Positions 35,112-43,341 of a stretch of DNA of 64,000 nt are shown here, piece after piece (positions within the stretch are counted from its first letter, which is position 1; each line of letters starts with the position of its first letter). Location: contig NZ_QGDB01000007.1 in assembly GCF_003149535.1 (NCBI RefSeq), forward strand, positions 1 to 64,000, given 5' to 3'. This DNA is from Falsochrobactrum shanghaiense. Its GTDB lineage: Bacteria; Pseudomonadota; Alphaproteobacteria; Rhizobiales; Rhizobiaceae. A program made the position numbers and the translations under genes. The notes beneath the pieces were generated by a model that ran no database searches, had not been told where the DNA came from, and saw only the letters and a list, made by a program, of their open reading frames with translations.

Positions 35112-35147
35112 GGCCCGGCCCCGCGCCGGGCCTTCTCGTTTCAGGAG
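35112..35147 (+). promoter_or_regulatory. Hairpin-RBS leader, family B copy 3
   Basis: GGCCCGGC (35112-35119) pairs with GCCGGGCC (35125-35132), followed by TTCTCGTTTCAGGAG (35133-35147) and the ATG at 35154. The stem is identical to copy 1 at 21453 and the tail is shared with copies 1 and 2. Confidence 0.65.
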
Positions 35148-35153
35148 CCTGAC

Positions 35154-35570
35154 ATGGCCGACTACTTCACCCATTTCTCCTGCCTGCTCGACGTGGGCAG
35201 CCCCGAGAACGCCGCCCGCGCGCTTGATCTCTACAACGCGCTGGCGCGCGAAAACGCCGCCGAAGATCCGCCCTCGGACGGCTTCATGCTTTCGATCCAG
35301 CCCGAACATGGCGGCACCCAGCTCTGGATGCGCGATGACGGCACCGGCGATCCCGAGCATGTCATCCAGTTCGTCAAACGCTGTGCCGCCGCGTTCGGCC
35401 TGACCGGGCTATGGGGGATGCAATACGCCAATACCTGCTCACGTCCGAGAATCGACGGGTTCGGGGGCGGCGCGCATGTCCTCGACCTCGCCACCGGCGA
35501 GACGGTGGACTGGATCTACACCGACGGTTGGCTTTCCACCGTTCTGGACGGGGGCGACCCCAATGCCTGA
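35154..35570 (+). CDS. ICE hypothetical protein
   Basis: The 138-residue protein begins MADYFTHFSCLLDVGSPENA and contains SDGFMLSIQPEHGGTQLWMRDDGTGD and WGMQYANTCSRPRIDGFGGG, ending LATGETVDWIYTDGWLSTV. This fold-like pattern recurs in ICE proteins but I cannot name a domain. Its stop overlaps the next start by 8 bases, so the pair is co-translated. It follows a family-B hairpin-RBS. Confidence 0.72.
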   Translation: MADYFTHFSCLLDVGSPENAARALDLYNALARENAAEDPPSDGFMLSIQPEHGGTQLWMRDDGTGDPEHVIQFVKRCAAAFGLTGLWGMQYANTCSRPRIDGFGGGAHVLDLATGETVDWIYTDGWLSTVLDGGDPNA

Positions 35571-36207
35571 CGTCATCGAAACCACGGTCTATCGGCTCGA
35601 CGAGCTTTCCGAAGCCGCGAAAGACAATGCCCGCGCCTGGTATCGCGAGGGCGGCTTCGACTACGATTGGTACGATGCCGTCTATGAGGATTTCCGGCGG
35701 ATCGCGGACATCCTCGGCATCCGCATCAAGAGCCGCACCGTCCGCCTCATGGGCGGCGGCGTGCGACAAGAGCCTTGCATCTGGTTTACGGGCTTCTGGT
35801 CGCAGGGCGATGGCGCCGCGTTCGAAGGCCACTATTCCTATCGCAAAGGCACGGCGGCGGAAATCCGTACCTATGCGCCGAAGGATGTGGAGCTGCACCG
35901 CATCGCGGATGCCCTGCACCAGGCGCAACGCCGCAACTTCTACCAGTTGACCGCCGAGGCGACCCATCGGGGGCGATACTATCACGAATACTGCATGGCG
36001 ATCTCGGTCACCCGCGACAGCCCGACCTGGCAGGACATGACCGCCGATGCCGAGGAGACCGTCATGGAGGCATTGCGCGATCTCGCCCGTTGGCTTTATC
36101 GCCAGCTTGAGCGCGAATACGACTACCTGACTTCGGATGAGGCGGTCGATGAGGCCATCGTTGCCAACGAATACAGCTTCACAGTTGATGGAAAGCGCTT
36201 CGGCTGA
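35563..36207 (+). CDS. ICE hypothetical protein (phage/plasmid type)
   Basis: The 214-residue protein reads MPDVIETTVYRLDELSEAAK, then ARAWYREGGFDYDWYDAVYEDF, IWFTGFWSQGDGAAFEG and a helical C-terminus (ALRDLARWLYRQLEREYDYL). Similar proteins occur in phages and ICEs; some are annotated as antitoxin-like, which I cannot verify. It overlaps the gene upstream. The ATG at 35563 was chosen over an upstream in-frame start within the preceding gene. It converges on vapC. Confidence 0.72.
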   Translation: MPDVIETTVYRLDELSEAAKDNARAWYREGGFDYDWYDAVYEDFRRIADILGIRIKSRTVRLMGGGVRQEPCIWFTGFWSQGDGAAFEGHYSYRKGTAAEIRTYAPKDVELHRIADALHQAQRRNFYQLTAEATHRGRYYHEYCMAISVTRDSPTWQDMTADAEETVMEALRDLARWLYRQLEREYDYLTSDEAVDEAIVANEYSFTVDGKRFG

Positions 36208-36224
36208 AACCCTTCTGCGCTGCC

Positions 36225-36608
36225 TCACAGAACCGACAGCAGGTCCGTCCGTGAGAAGTCGTCGCCGACGAAGAGCAACGGGCAGCCGCGTTCGCTGGCG
36301 ACCTCATAGGCGAAGCAATCCCCGTAGTTGAGTCCGGCGGGATGAACGCCCTTGCCCCAGCGGGCATAGGCTTCGGCGATCCTGCGTGCCGAGGCTTCAG
36401 TGACGGAGACCACCTCGAACCCAAGGCCCTCGACCAGGGCGGCGATCTCTTCACCGACATTGCGCCGCCCGGCGACGATCAGCGCCTCGGCCACTGTTCC
36501 GGCCGAGATCAGCAGGCCGTCTGCCGCCTCGATCGCCACCATGCAGGTCTCGGCCTGCGGCTCGTCCAGCACGATGGCCATCAGCGCCGAGGTATCGACG
36601 GCGATCAT
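36225..36608 (-). CDS. vapC: VapC-like PIN-domain toxin
   Basis: The 127-residue PIN domain has acidic residues in MIAVDTSALMAIVLDEP (D5), GTVAEALIVAGRR and GLNYGDCFAYEVA, then LFVGDDFSRTDL, the metal-binding set of VapC ribonucleases. It follows the antitoxin with a four-base overlap. In the family it cleaves tRNA or rRNA when unneutralised. The module lies between two ICE accessory clusters and points against them, as an inserted stabilisation cassette would. Confidence 0.92.
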   Translation of the reverse strand: MIAVDTSALMAIVLDEPQAETCMVAIEAADGLLISAGTVAEALIVAGRRNVGEEIAALVEGLGFEVVSVTEASARRIAEAYARWGKGVHPAGLNYGDCFAYEVASERGCPLLFVGDDFSRTDLLSVL

Positions 36609-36862
36609 GCCGGCATCCCGTCATCCCCGTAGAGGAAATCCTGGCTGCGCGCGGCAGCCGCGCCGGGCAATGCCTTGCCCCGCGCCGTGGCCCGGACCCG
36701 CTCCATCAGCGCGCGCCGGCCTTTCGGGGTCGCCACCACGGCAACCGGCACGAGGCGGGCGACCTCGTGGCCCCGCCGCGTCAGGATCACCTCGTCGCCG
36801 GCTTCGGCCCGCTTCACCAGTTCGGTGAGCTGCCCCTTCGCCTCGGTGACAGAAACCCTCAT
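36605..36862 (-). CDS. Phd/YefM-type antitoxin of the VapC pair
   Basis: The 85-residue protein begins MRVSVTEAKGQLTELVKRAEAGDEV, followed by ILTRRGHEVARLVPV, the Phd/YefM N-terminal fold that binds operator DNA. The C-terminal tail (ATARGKALPGAAAARSQDFLYG) would wrap the toxin. The start overlaps no other gene and a ~160-base gap to klcA holds the divergent promoters. The antitoxin-first order and four-base overlap are typical. Confidence 0.9.
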   Translation of the reverse strand: MRVSVTEAKGQLTELVKRAEAGDEVILTRRGHEVARLVPVAVVATPKGRRALMERVRATARGKALPGAAAARSQDFLYGDDGMPA

Positions 36863-36977
36863 CGCATATCACTCCAGATGTTCTCCGCTATTCTGCACAA
36901 GATGGTCCAGATAATGGTCCACTTCAAGCCCCCAGAGCGAAAGGAGGGCCGGGAACAGGTGCCCCCGGACGGGTTGA

Positions 36978-37016
36978 GAGAGGGTCGTCCGGCAGGTGCC
37001 CCTTTCCCTCTCGGAG
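36978..37016 (+). promoter_or_regulatory. Hairpin-RBS leader, family C copy 2
   Basis: GAGAGGG (36978-36984) pairs with CCCTCTC (37006-37012), and GGAG (37013-37016) follows directly, 7 bases before the klcA ATG. Inside is a small GGCA/TGCC hairpin. It begins with CGGACGGGTTGAG, a sequence also found at the start of the family-A leaders. Confidence 0.55.
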
Positions 37017-37023
37017 ACCGATC

Positions 37024-37446
37024 ATGGCTTTGCCCGAACTTGCTTCCCAATCCGCAATCCGCGTCCCCGACGAGCGCCGCATGGACTTCCTGCCGCGCCT
37101 TTTTGGCCGGCGCCTGCTCATCATCGGCGAGCATACCGTCTTTCGCTTCATGGAGATACTCAGCCCCGGCGATTACGGCGGCGGGCTCTGGGATTTCTAC
37201 GAACGCGCCGGCCAGCCGCTCTATCTCGCGCCGACCTCAAAGCCCCGTTGCCGCCTGTTCTGCGAAGGCAACGGCTTCGAGGGCGAGGTCTCAAGCGATG
37301 CCGCCGGGATCATCGCCACGCTCTTCGCCTTCTCGCATCTTTCCTTCCGCTACGATGACGACGAACTCGCCGAGGGCTATGGTCGCCTCTACGAGCATGC
37401 CGCCGATCACGCGGAGGCGGCGGCGATTTTCCAGGCCATCGACTGA
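37024..37446 (+). CDS. klcA: KlcA/ArdB-family antirestriction protein
   Basis: The 140-residue protein has the KlcA/ArdB pattern: RRMDFLPRLFGRRLLIIGEHTVFRFM, GGGLWDFYERAGQPLYLAP, DAAGIIATLFAFSHLSF and a C-terminal YGRLYEHAADH. The family blocks type I restriction of incoming DNA. It stands behind a family-C hairpin-RBS and before the large helicase gene, a common ICE order. Together with ArdC it gives the element two different antirestriction activities. Confidence 0.9.
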   Translation: MALPELASQSAIRVPDERRMDFLPRLFGRRLLIIGEHTVFRFMEILSPGDYGGGLWDFYERAGQPLYLAPTSKPRCRLFCEGNGFEGEVSSDAAGIIATLFAFSHLSFRYDDDELAEGYGRLYEHAADHAEAAAIFQAID

Positions 37447-37555
37447 AACCCACAAGCGCCCAGCCTGACGGTCGGGCGCTTGTTTCATGCCTGCTTTCGC
37501 CACGGCTTCAGAGCGAGAGATGGGCCGGAAGGGGTTTGAGCCGGTGCGGTCGAGA

Positions 37556-37596
37556 GAGAGCGCTGCCCGGCTTGATCCTGACTTGCTCTCCCGAGG
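37556..37596 (+). promoter_or_regulatory. Hairpin-RBS leader, family C copy 3
   Basis: GAGAGC (37556-37561) pairs with GCTCTC (37585-37590), then CCGAGGAA leads to the ATG at 37605. The stem is shorter than in copies 1 and 2 but the order stem strand, GAGG, ATG is kept. Confidence 0.45.
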
Positions 37597-37604
37597 AATC
37601 CCCG

Positions 37605-40600
37605 ATGAACATGATTTCCGCATCCGCGGCGGCATCCGCCACCGCGCCGCTTCCGTTCGACCATGACGCTGAGACCGCGGCCTGCGTTTTCACCGCTGCC
37701 GGTCTGCTGCTGCCGCATCTGGAACGCGGTCAGCGTGTCGACGCCGCCACGCTGCGCGGCGCCATGGAGGCCGCCTTCGGCACGTCCGATGCCGCCGGCG
37801 CTTGGGACTGGAAGACCGCCTATGATGCCTGCGAGGCGGCGACCGTCCTCTTCCTGCGCAAATACGGCAATGCACTTTTCCGCAAAGCCGGGTCTCCGTC
37901 GGCAATCCTGCCGCAGCTTACGAAAATTGCCGGGCTCCTGCCGACCCACACCCGGCGTTCCGAGGAAGCGCAGACCTTCCAGCAGTTCTCCACCCCGATC
38001 CCTCTCGGCTTCGCTGCGGTGACGGCGGCGGCGATCACGCACGCCGACCGCGTGCTGGAGCCCTCGGCCGGCACCGGGCTCCTCGCCATCCTGGCCGAGA
38101 TCGCCGGCGGTGCGCTGCTCGTCAACGAACTGGCCGAGGTCCGCGCCGGCCTGCTTTCCTCCCTCTTTCCGGCCCTGTCCATCACCCGCTTCGACGCCGC
38201 CCAGATCGACGATCATCTCGATCCCGGCCTGATCCCGACAGTGGTGCTGATGAACCCGCCGTTCTCGGTCATGGCCCATGTCGAGGGCCGCGTGGCTGAT
38301 GCCGCCTTCCGCCATGTCGCCTCGACGCTGGCGCGCCTTGCGCCCGGCGGGCGGCTCGTCACCATCACCGGCGCGAGCTTCGCCCCCGACAATCCGGCCT
38401 GGACGGCTAACTGGAAACGGCTGCAGGAGCGCGGCCGCGTGGTCTTCTCGGCCGTCATCGATGGATCGGTCTATGCCAAGCACGGCACCACCATCGACAC
38501 GCGGCTGACCGTCATCGACAAGCTGCCCGCCGAAGACCCGGCGGTGTTCCCGGCAGCGCCCGGTGTGGCGTCGGATGTTGCCACCCTGATGGGCTGGCTG
38601 GCGGAGCAACTTCCGGCCAGGCTTCCCGTCGATCCCGGCCTGGCCGTGCCGGTGGCACGACCGACCGCGCCGCGCACCGTGCGCGGCTATGTCAACCGCG
38701 CCGCGCGATCCGCGCCCGACGCGCCCCTTGCGGAACCGGAGGCCGTGCCGGTCGCCTACGAGATCGTGGATTGGGAACCGGCCGAGGGCGGCCGCCTCTC
38801 CGACGCGATCTACGAGGAATACGGTCTTCAGACCATCCGCATCGCCGGGGCGCAGGCGCATCCGACCCAGCTCGTGCAGTCGGCCTCGATGGCGAGCATC
38901 GCGCCGCCGAAGCCGAGCTATCGTCCGGTGCTGCCCAAAGACATTCTCGGCAGGCTGTCCGAGGCGCAGTTGGAGACGGTGATCTATGCCGGCGAGGCCC
39001 ATATGGGATTCCTCGCCGGGGCTTGGACGGTGGACGACACGCTCGACAATCTTGCTGCCACGCCGGAGGACGCCAAGGGCGCCGTCCGCTTCCGCCAAGG
39101 GTTCATGGTCGGCGATGGCACCGGCGTCGGCAAGGGCCGGGAATCCGCAGCGATCATCCTCGACAACTGGATGCAGGGGCGGCGCAAGGCGGTCTGGATC
39201 TCGAAGTCCGACAAGCTGCTGGAGGATGCGCAGCGCGACTGGTCGGCGCTTGGCATGGAGCGGCTGCTGGTCACGCCGCTGTCGCGATTCCCGCAAGGCG
39301 CAAAGATCACCCTGAACGAAGGCATCCTATTTCTAACCTATGCCACGCTGCGCTCCGACGACCGCGGAGAAAGGATTTCCAGGGTCAGGCAGATCGTCGA
39401 ATGGTTGGGTTCCGACTTCGATGGAGTGGTGATTTTCGACGAGGCGCACGCAATGGCCAATGCCGCAGGAGGCAAGGGAGAACGCGGCGATGTCGCCGCC
39501 AGCCAGCAGGGCCGTGCCGGGCTGCGCCTCCAGCACGCCCTGCCGCAGGCCCGCGTGGTCTATGTCTCGGCCACCGGCGCCACCACCGTCCACAATCTCG
39601 CCTATGCGCAGCGGCTCGGTCTCTGGGGCGGCGAGGATTTCCCATTCTCGACCAGGGCGGAGTTCGTCGAGGCGATCGAGGCCGGCGGCGTCGCGGCGAT
39701 GGAGGTGCTGGCGCGCGACCTGCGGGCGCTTGGCCTCTACACCGCCCGCTCGCTGTCCTTCAAAGGCGTGGAATACGAGTTGCTCGACCACGAACTGACC
39801 CCTGAACAGGTCCGCATCTACGACAGCTATGCCGATGCCTTCGCCATCATCCATAACAATCTCGATGCGGCGATGCAGGCCGCCAACATCACCGGCGGCG
39901 AGGGCGGGTCCGGCACGCTGAACCGGCAGGCCAAGTCCGCCGCCCGCTCGGCCTTTGAGAGCGCCAAGCAGAGGTTCTTCGGGCACCTGTTGACGTCGAT
40001 GAAAACCCCGACGCTGATCCGGTCCATCACGGCCGATCTGGAAGCGGGACATTCTTCCGTCATCCAGATCGTCTCGACCGGCGAGGCGCTGATGGAACGG
40101 CGGCTGGCAGAGATCCCCACCGAGGAATGGGGCGATCTGAAAATGGACCTGTCGCCGCGCGAGTATGTCCTAGACTACCTCGCTCATTCCTTCCCGGTGC
40201 AGCTTTATGAGCCGTTCACGGATTCGGAGGGCAACCTGTCGTCGCGCCCGGTCTATCGTGATGGCCAGCCGGTCGAGAGCCGCGAGGCCGCGGCCCGGCG
40301 CGACGAGATGATCGCCAACCTCGCCAGCTTGCCGCCGGTTCCCGGCGCGCTCGACCAGATCATCCAGCATTTCGGCACCGACACGGTGGCGGAGGTCACG
40401 GGCCGCTCGCGTCGTATCGTCCGCAAGCGCGGCGGCGGCGTTACCATCGACCGGCTCGTCGTGGAAAGTCGCGCCGGTTCGGCCAACCTGGCCGAGACGC
40501 AAGCCTTCATGGACGATCAGAAGCGGGTGCTGGTGTTCTCCGATGCCGGCGGCACCGGGCGCAGCTATCACGCCGAACTGTCAGCGAAGAACACCCGGCT

Positions 40601-41960
40601 GCGCGTCCATTACCTGCTCGAAGCCGGCTGGAAGGCGGACGCCGCCATCCAGGGCCTTGGCCGGACGCATCGCACCAATCAGGCGCAGCCGCCGCTGTTC
40701 CGGCCGATCTCGACCAATGTGAAAGCCGAGAAGCGCTTCCTCAGCACGATTGCCCGCCGCCTCGACACTTTGGGCGCGATCACGCGCGGCCAGCGCCAGA
40801 CCGGCGGCCAGGGCCTGTTCCGGCCCGAGGACAATCTGGAAAGTCCCTACGCCCGCGACGCGCTGCGCCAGCTCTATCTCCTGCTGGTGCGCGGCAAGGT
40901 CGAGGGATGTTCGCTCGAACGCTTCGAATCCGCCACCGGGTTGAAACTGATGGACGCGAACGGCATCAAGGACGAGCTGCCCGCCATCACGACTTTCTTG
41001 AACCGGCTGCTGGCGCTGACCGTCGAGCTTCAGGGCGTTCTCTTCAGCGCTTTCGAGCAGCTTCTGACCGCGCGGATCGAGGGCGCCATCGCGTCCGGCA
41101 TCTATGACGCTGGGCTGGAGACGCTGCGCGCCGAGAGCTTCACCGTCACCGACCGTCAGGTGATCTACACCCATCCCCGCACCGGGGCCGAGACCAGCCT
41201 GCTGACGATCACCGAACGCAAGCGCAACCGGCCCGTCATGCTCGATGCCGCCCTAGCGGAACTCGACGATCCGCGCGCGAAGCTCCTGATCAACGGGCGC
41301 TCAGGCCGCGCGGCGGTGCAAATCCCCACCACCAGCGTCATGCTGGACGATGGCGAGATCGAGCGCCGCGTCAGGCTGATCCGGCCGATGGAAGCACACA
41401 ATATCCCCATCAGGATGATGGGCGAGACCCATTGGGTCGAGGCCGACCGGGACGCATTCGCTGCGGCCTGGAATGCGGAACTTGCGGAGGTGCCGGAGTT
41501 CGCAGACAGCACCCTGTATATGGTGACGGGCTTGCTGCTGCCGATCTGGAAACGGCTGCCGAACGAGTCCACCCGCGTCTATCGCCTCCAGTCTGACGCG
41601 GGCGAGCGCATCATCGGCCGCAAGGTCTCCCCGGCCTGGGCCGCGAACGCGACCACGACCGGCATCGCGAAGGTCACGCCGAAGGATGCTTTCGCGGCGC
41701 TGATGGAAGGCCGGACGATCCTCGATCTCTCCGAGGGCCTCCAGCTTCGCCGGGTCCGCGTCATGGGGGTGAACCGCATCGAGCTTTCCGGCTTCACCGA
41801 CACCATGCGCCAGCGTCTCACGGCATACGGCCTCTTCCACGAGATCATCTCCTGGAAGCTGCGCATGTTCGTGCCAGTCGATGCCAGCGGACCCGCCGTG
41901 CTGGCCAAGCTCTTCGACCGCTGGCCGGTCGAGCGCATCGGTGAACGGGAGGCAGCCTGA
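37605..41960 (+). CDS. Strawberry-notch-type helicase with N-terminal methylase-like domain
   Basis: The 1451-residue protein has an N-terminal methyltransferase-like domain (VLEPSAGTGLLAILAEIAGG about 150-170; MNPPFSV near 215). A Sbno/SNF2-like helicase follows, with GTGVGKGRESAAI in the Walker A position, FDEAHAMANA as Walker B/DEAH and a C-terminal helicase part (GLGRTHRTNQAQPPLF). Such giant proteins are standard in plasmids and ICEs and are thought to protect or process incoming DNA. The ATG at 37605 (MNMIS) was chosen for its leader. The stop overlaps the TOPRIM gene by one base. Whether the methylase domain is active is unknown. Confidence 0.9.
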   Translation: MNMISASAAASATAPLPFDHDAETAACVFTAAGLLLPHLERGQRVDAATLRGAMEAAFGTSDAAGAWDWKTAYDACEAATVLFLRKYGNALFRKAGSPSAILPQLTKIAGLLPTHTRRSEEAQTFQQFSTPIPLGFAAVTAAAITHADRVLEPSAGTGLLAILAEIAGGALLVNELAEVRAGLLSSLFPALSITRFDAAQIDDHLDPGLIPTVVLMNPPFSVMAHVEGRVADAAFRHVASTLARLAPGGRLVTITGASFAPDNPAWTANWKRLQERGRVVFSAVIDGSVYAKHGTTIDTRLTVIDKLPAEDPAVFPAAPGVASDVATLMGWLAEQLPARLPVDPGLAVPVARPTAPRTVRGYVNRAARSAPDAPLAEPEAVPVAYEIVDWEPAEGGRLSDAIYEEYGLQTIRIAGAQAHPTQLVQSASMASIAPPKPSYRPVLPKDILGRLSEAQLETVIYAGEAHMGFLAGAWTVDDTLDNLAATPEDAKGAVRFRQGFMVGDGTGVGKGRESAAIILDNWMQGRRKAVWISKSDKLLEDAQRDWSALGMERLLVTPLSRFPQGAKITLNEGILFLTYATLRSDDRGERISRVRQIVEWLGSDFDGVVIFDEAHAMANAAGGKGERGDVAASQQGRAGLRLQHALPQARVVYVSATGATTVHNLAYAQRLGLWGGEDFPFSTRAEFVEAIEAGGVAAMEVLARDLRALGLYTARSLSFKGVEYELLDHELTPEQVRIYDSYADAFAIIHNNLDAAMQAANITGGEGGSGTLNRQAKSAARSAFESAKQRFFGHLLTSMKTPTLIRSITADLEAGHSSVIQIVSTGEALMERRLAEIPTEEWGDLKMDLSPREYVLDYLAHSFPVQLYEPFTDSEGNLSSRPVYRDGQPVESREAAARRDEMIANLASLPPVPGALDQIIQHFGTDTVAEVTGRSRRIVRKRGGGVTIDRLVVESRAGSANLAETQAFMDDQKRVLVFSDAGGTGRSYHAELSAKNTRLRVHYLLEAGWKADAAIQGLGRTHRTNQAQPPLFRPISTNVKAEKRFLSTIARRLDTLGAITRGQRQTGGQGLFRPEDNLESPYARDALRQLYLLLVRGKVEGCSLERFESATGLKLMDANGIKDELPAITTFLNRLLALTVELQGVLFSAFEQLLTARIEGAIASGIYDAGLETLRAESFTVTDRQVIYTHPRTGAETSLLTITERKRNRPVMLDAALAELDDPRAKLLINGRSGRAAVQIPTTSVMLDDGEIERRVRLIRPMEAHNIPIRMMGETHWVEADRDAFAAAWNAELAEVPEFADSTLYMVTGLLLPIWKRLPNESTRVYRLQSDAGERIIGRKVSPAWAANATTTGIAKVTPKDAFAALMEGRTILDLSEGLQLRRVRVMGVNRIELSGFTDTMRQRLTAYGLFHEIISWKLRMFVPVDASGPAVLAKLFDRWPVERIGEREAA

Positions 41961-43003
41961 TGCCGCGTCACGACGCCTTCGAACTGGCGACCCGTCTCGG
42001 CCGAGAGGCCGAGGCGGTCTGCCGCCACTATCTCTCGTCCGGCCACCGCGCCGGGCGATATTGGCTGGTCGGCGATGTGCAGAACACTCCTGGCCGCTCG
42101 ATGTTCGTGCGCCTGACCGGCCCGGGTTCCGGCAAGGGCGCGGCGGGGAAATGGACCGACATGGCCACCGGGGAGCATGGCGATCTGCTCGACGTCATCC
42201 GCGAGGCGCTTGGCCTTGTCGACTTCAAGGACGTGGCCGAGGAAGCGCGCCGTTTCCTTGCCCTCCCGCATCCTGAACCGGAGAAGACGAGGACGCCGAC
42301 CGGCAGCACATCCAGCAGCGTGCCCGGTTCGCCTGAAGCGTCGCGCCGCCTCTTCGCCATGGCGCAGCCGATCCACGGCACCCTTGCGGCGATCTACCTC
42401 AACGGGCGGGCGATCACCTCCCTCTCGGACACCACCGCGCTGCGCTACCATCCGAGGTGCTACTATAGACCCGACGAGTCTTCACCCACCGAGATCCGGC
42501 CGGCACTCGTTGCCGCCGTCACCGATCTTGCGGGCCAGCAGACCGGCGCGCATCGCACCTGGCTCGCCCCGGACGGTTCCGGCAAGGCGGCTGTCGAAAC
42601 ACCGCGGCGGGCGATGGGCGTCCTTCTCGGGCACGCTGTCCGCTTCGGAACCGCCGCTGAGGTTCTCGCCGCCGGCGAGGGCATCGAGACCGTGCTGTCG
42701 CCCCGTCAGGTTCTGCCCCGCATGCCGATGCTGGCGGCGCTTTCGGCCGCTCACCTCGCTGCCATCCTGTTCCCGCCGTCGCTGCGCCGGCTCTATGTCG
42801 TCAGGGATCGCGACCCGGCCGGGGACGGTGCAAGAGACGGCCTGGCCGCCAGAGCAGAGAGCCTCGGGATCGAGGCGATGTCGCTCACGCCGCTCAACGG
42901 CGATTTCAACGATGATCTGCGACGCCACGGCGCCGATGCCCTCCGGGCGCGTCTGAAGGATCAGCTTCATCCTGAAGACGTCCGCCGGTTCATGGAGAGG
43001 TGA
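41960..43003 (+). CDS. TOPRIM-domain protein (DUF7146/primase-like)
   Basis: The 347-residue protein has an N-terminal primase-associated region (AEAVCRHYLSSGHRAGRYWLVG; GKWTDMATGEHGDLLDVIREA) and a C-terminal TOPRIM fold with LAAGEGIETVLSP and LYVVRDRDPAGDGARDGL. No primase zinc finger or catalytic core is visible. Such proteins accompany the strawberry-notch helicase in ICEs. It overlaps that gene by one base and ends just ahead of a strongly structured RNA region. Confidence 0.88.
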   Translation: MPRHDAFELATRLGREAEAVCRHYLSSGHRAGRYWLVGDVQNTPGRSMFVRLTGPGSGKGAAGKWTDMATGEHGDLLDVIREALGLVDFKDVAEEARRFLALPHPEPEKTRTPTGSTSSSVPGSPEASRRLFAMAQPIHGTLAAIYLNGRAITSLSDTTALRYHPRCYYRPDESSPTEIRPALVAAVTDLAGQQTGAHRTWLAPDGSGKAAVETPRRAMGVLLGHAVRFGTAAEVLAAGEGIETVLSPRQVLPRMPMLAALSAAHLAAILFPPSLRRLYVVRDRDPAGDGARDGLAARAESLGIEAMSLTPLNGDFNDDLRRHGADALRARLKDQLHPEDVRRFMER

Positions 43004-43150
43004 GGTCGTGATCGGTCCCGGAGGCGCGGCCCAGCGTCATCCTCTGCCGGTTTCAGTCTTTCGCCATCGGCAGGTGCATCCATCGTCGGAGAGTCCCGCG
43101 CCCACGGCCTTCGGAGAGGGCGATCGGCGCACAAACGGGCCGGGCAGGCA

Positions 43151-43262
43151 ATGGCCGGGTTTGGACTATTTTCCGCCGGCGGGGACGAACCCCGCCTTTG
43201 CATCGCGAAAGTCAAAATAGCCCACCCCCGGCCATCAAGGCCCTCGCGGAGCGGGCGAGGGC
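43151..43262 (+). ncRNA. Nested-stem structured RNA candidate upstream of the DUF2493 gene
   Basis: Three perfect stems nest in order. ATGGCCGGG (43151-43159) pairs with CCCGGCCAT (43227-43235). CTATTTT (43166-43172) pairs with AAAATAG (43214-43220). GGCGGGG (43178-43184) pairs with CCCCGCC (43190-43196) around ACGAA. A separate hairpin follows, GCCCTCGC (43240-43247) with GCGAGGGC (43255-43262). No convincing ORF fills 43004-43341. It may be a 5' leader RNA of the DUF2493 gene, a free ncRNA or a single-strand origin. Confidence 0.6.
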
Positions 43263-43341
43263 TGCCAACCCGTCCCGCCCGTGCGCTTCGACGCCTGCGA
43301 AGGCCGCGATGGGCGCGGTCTCCAGACGAAGGACGCTCCCG

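Noticed and set aside
37485..39296. Minus-strand ORF of 603 codons opposite the strawberry-notch gene
   Set aside because: Antisense shadow; the plus strand has helicase and methylase motifs.
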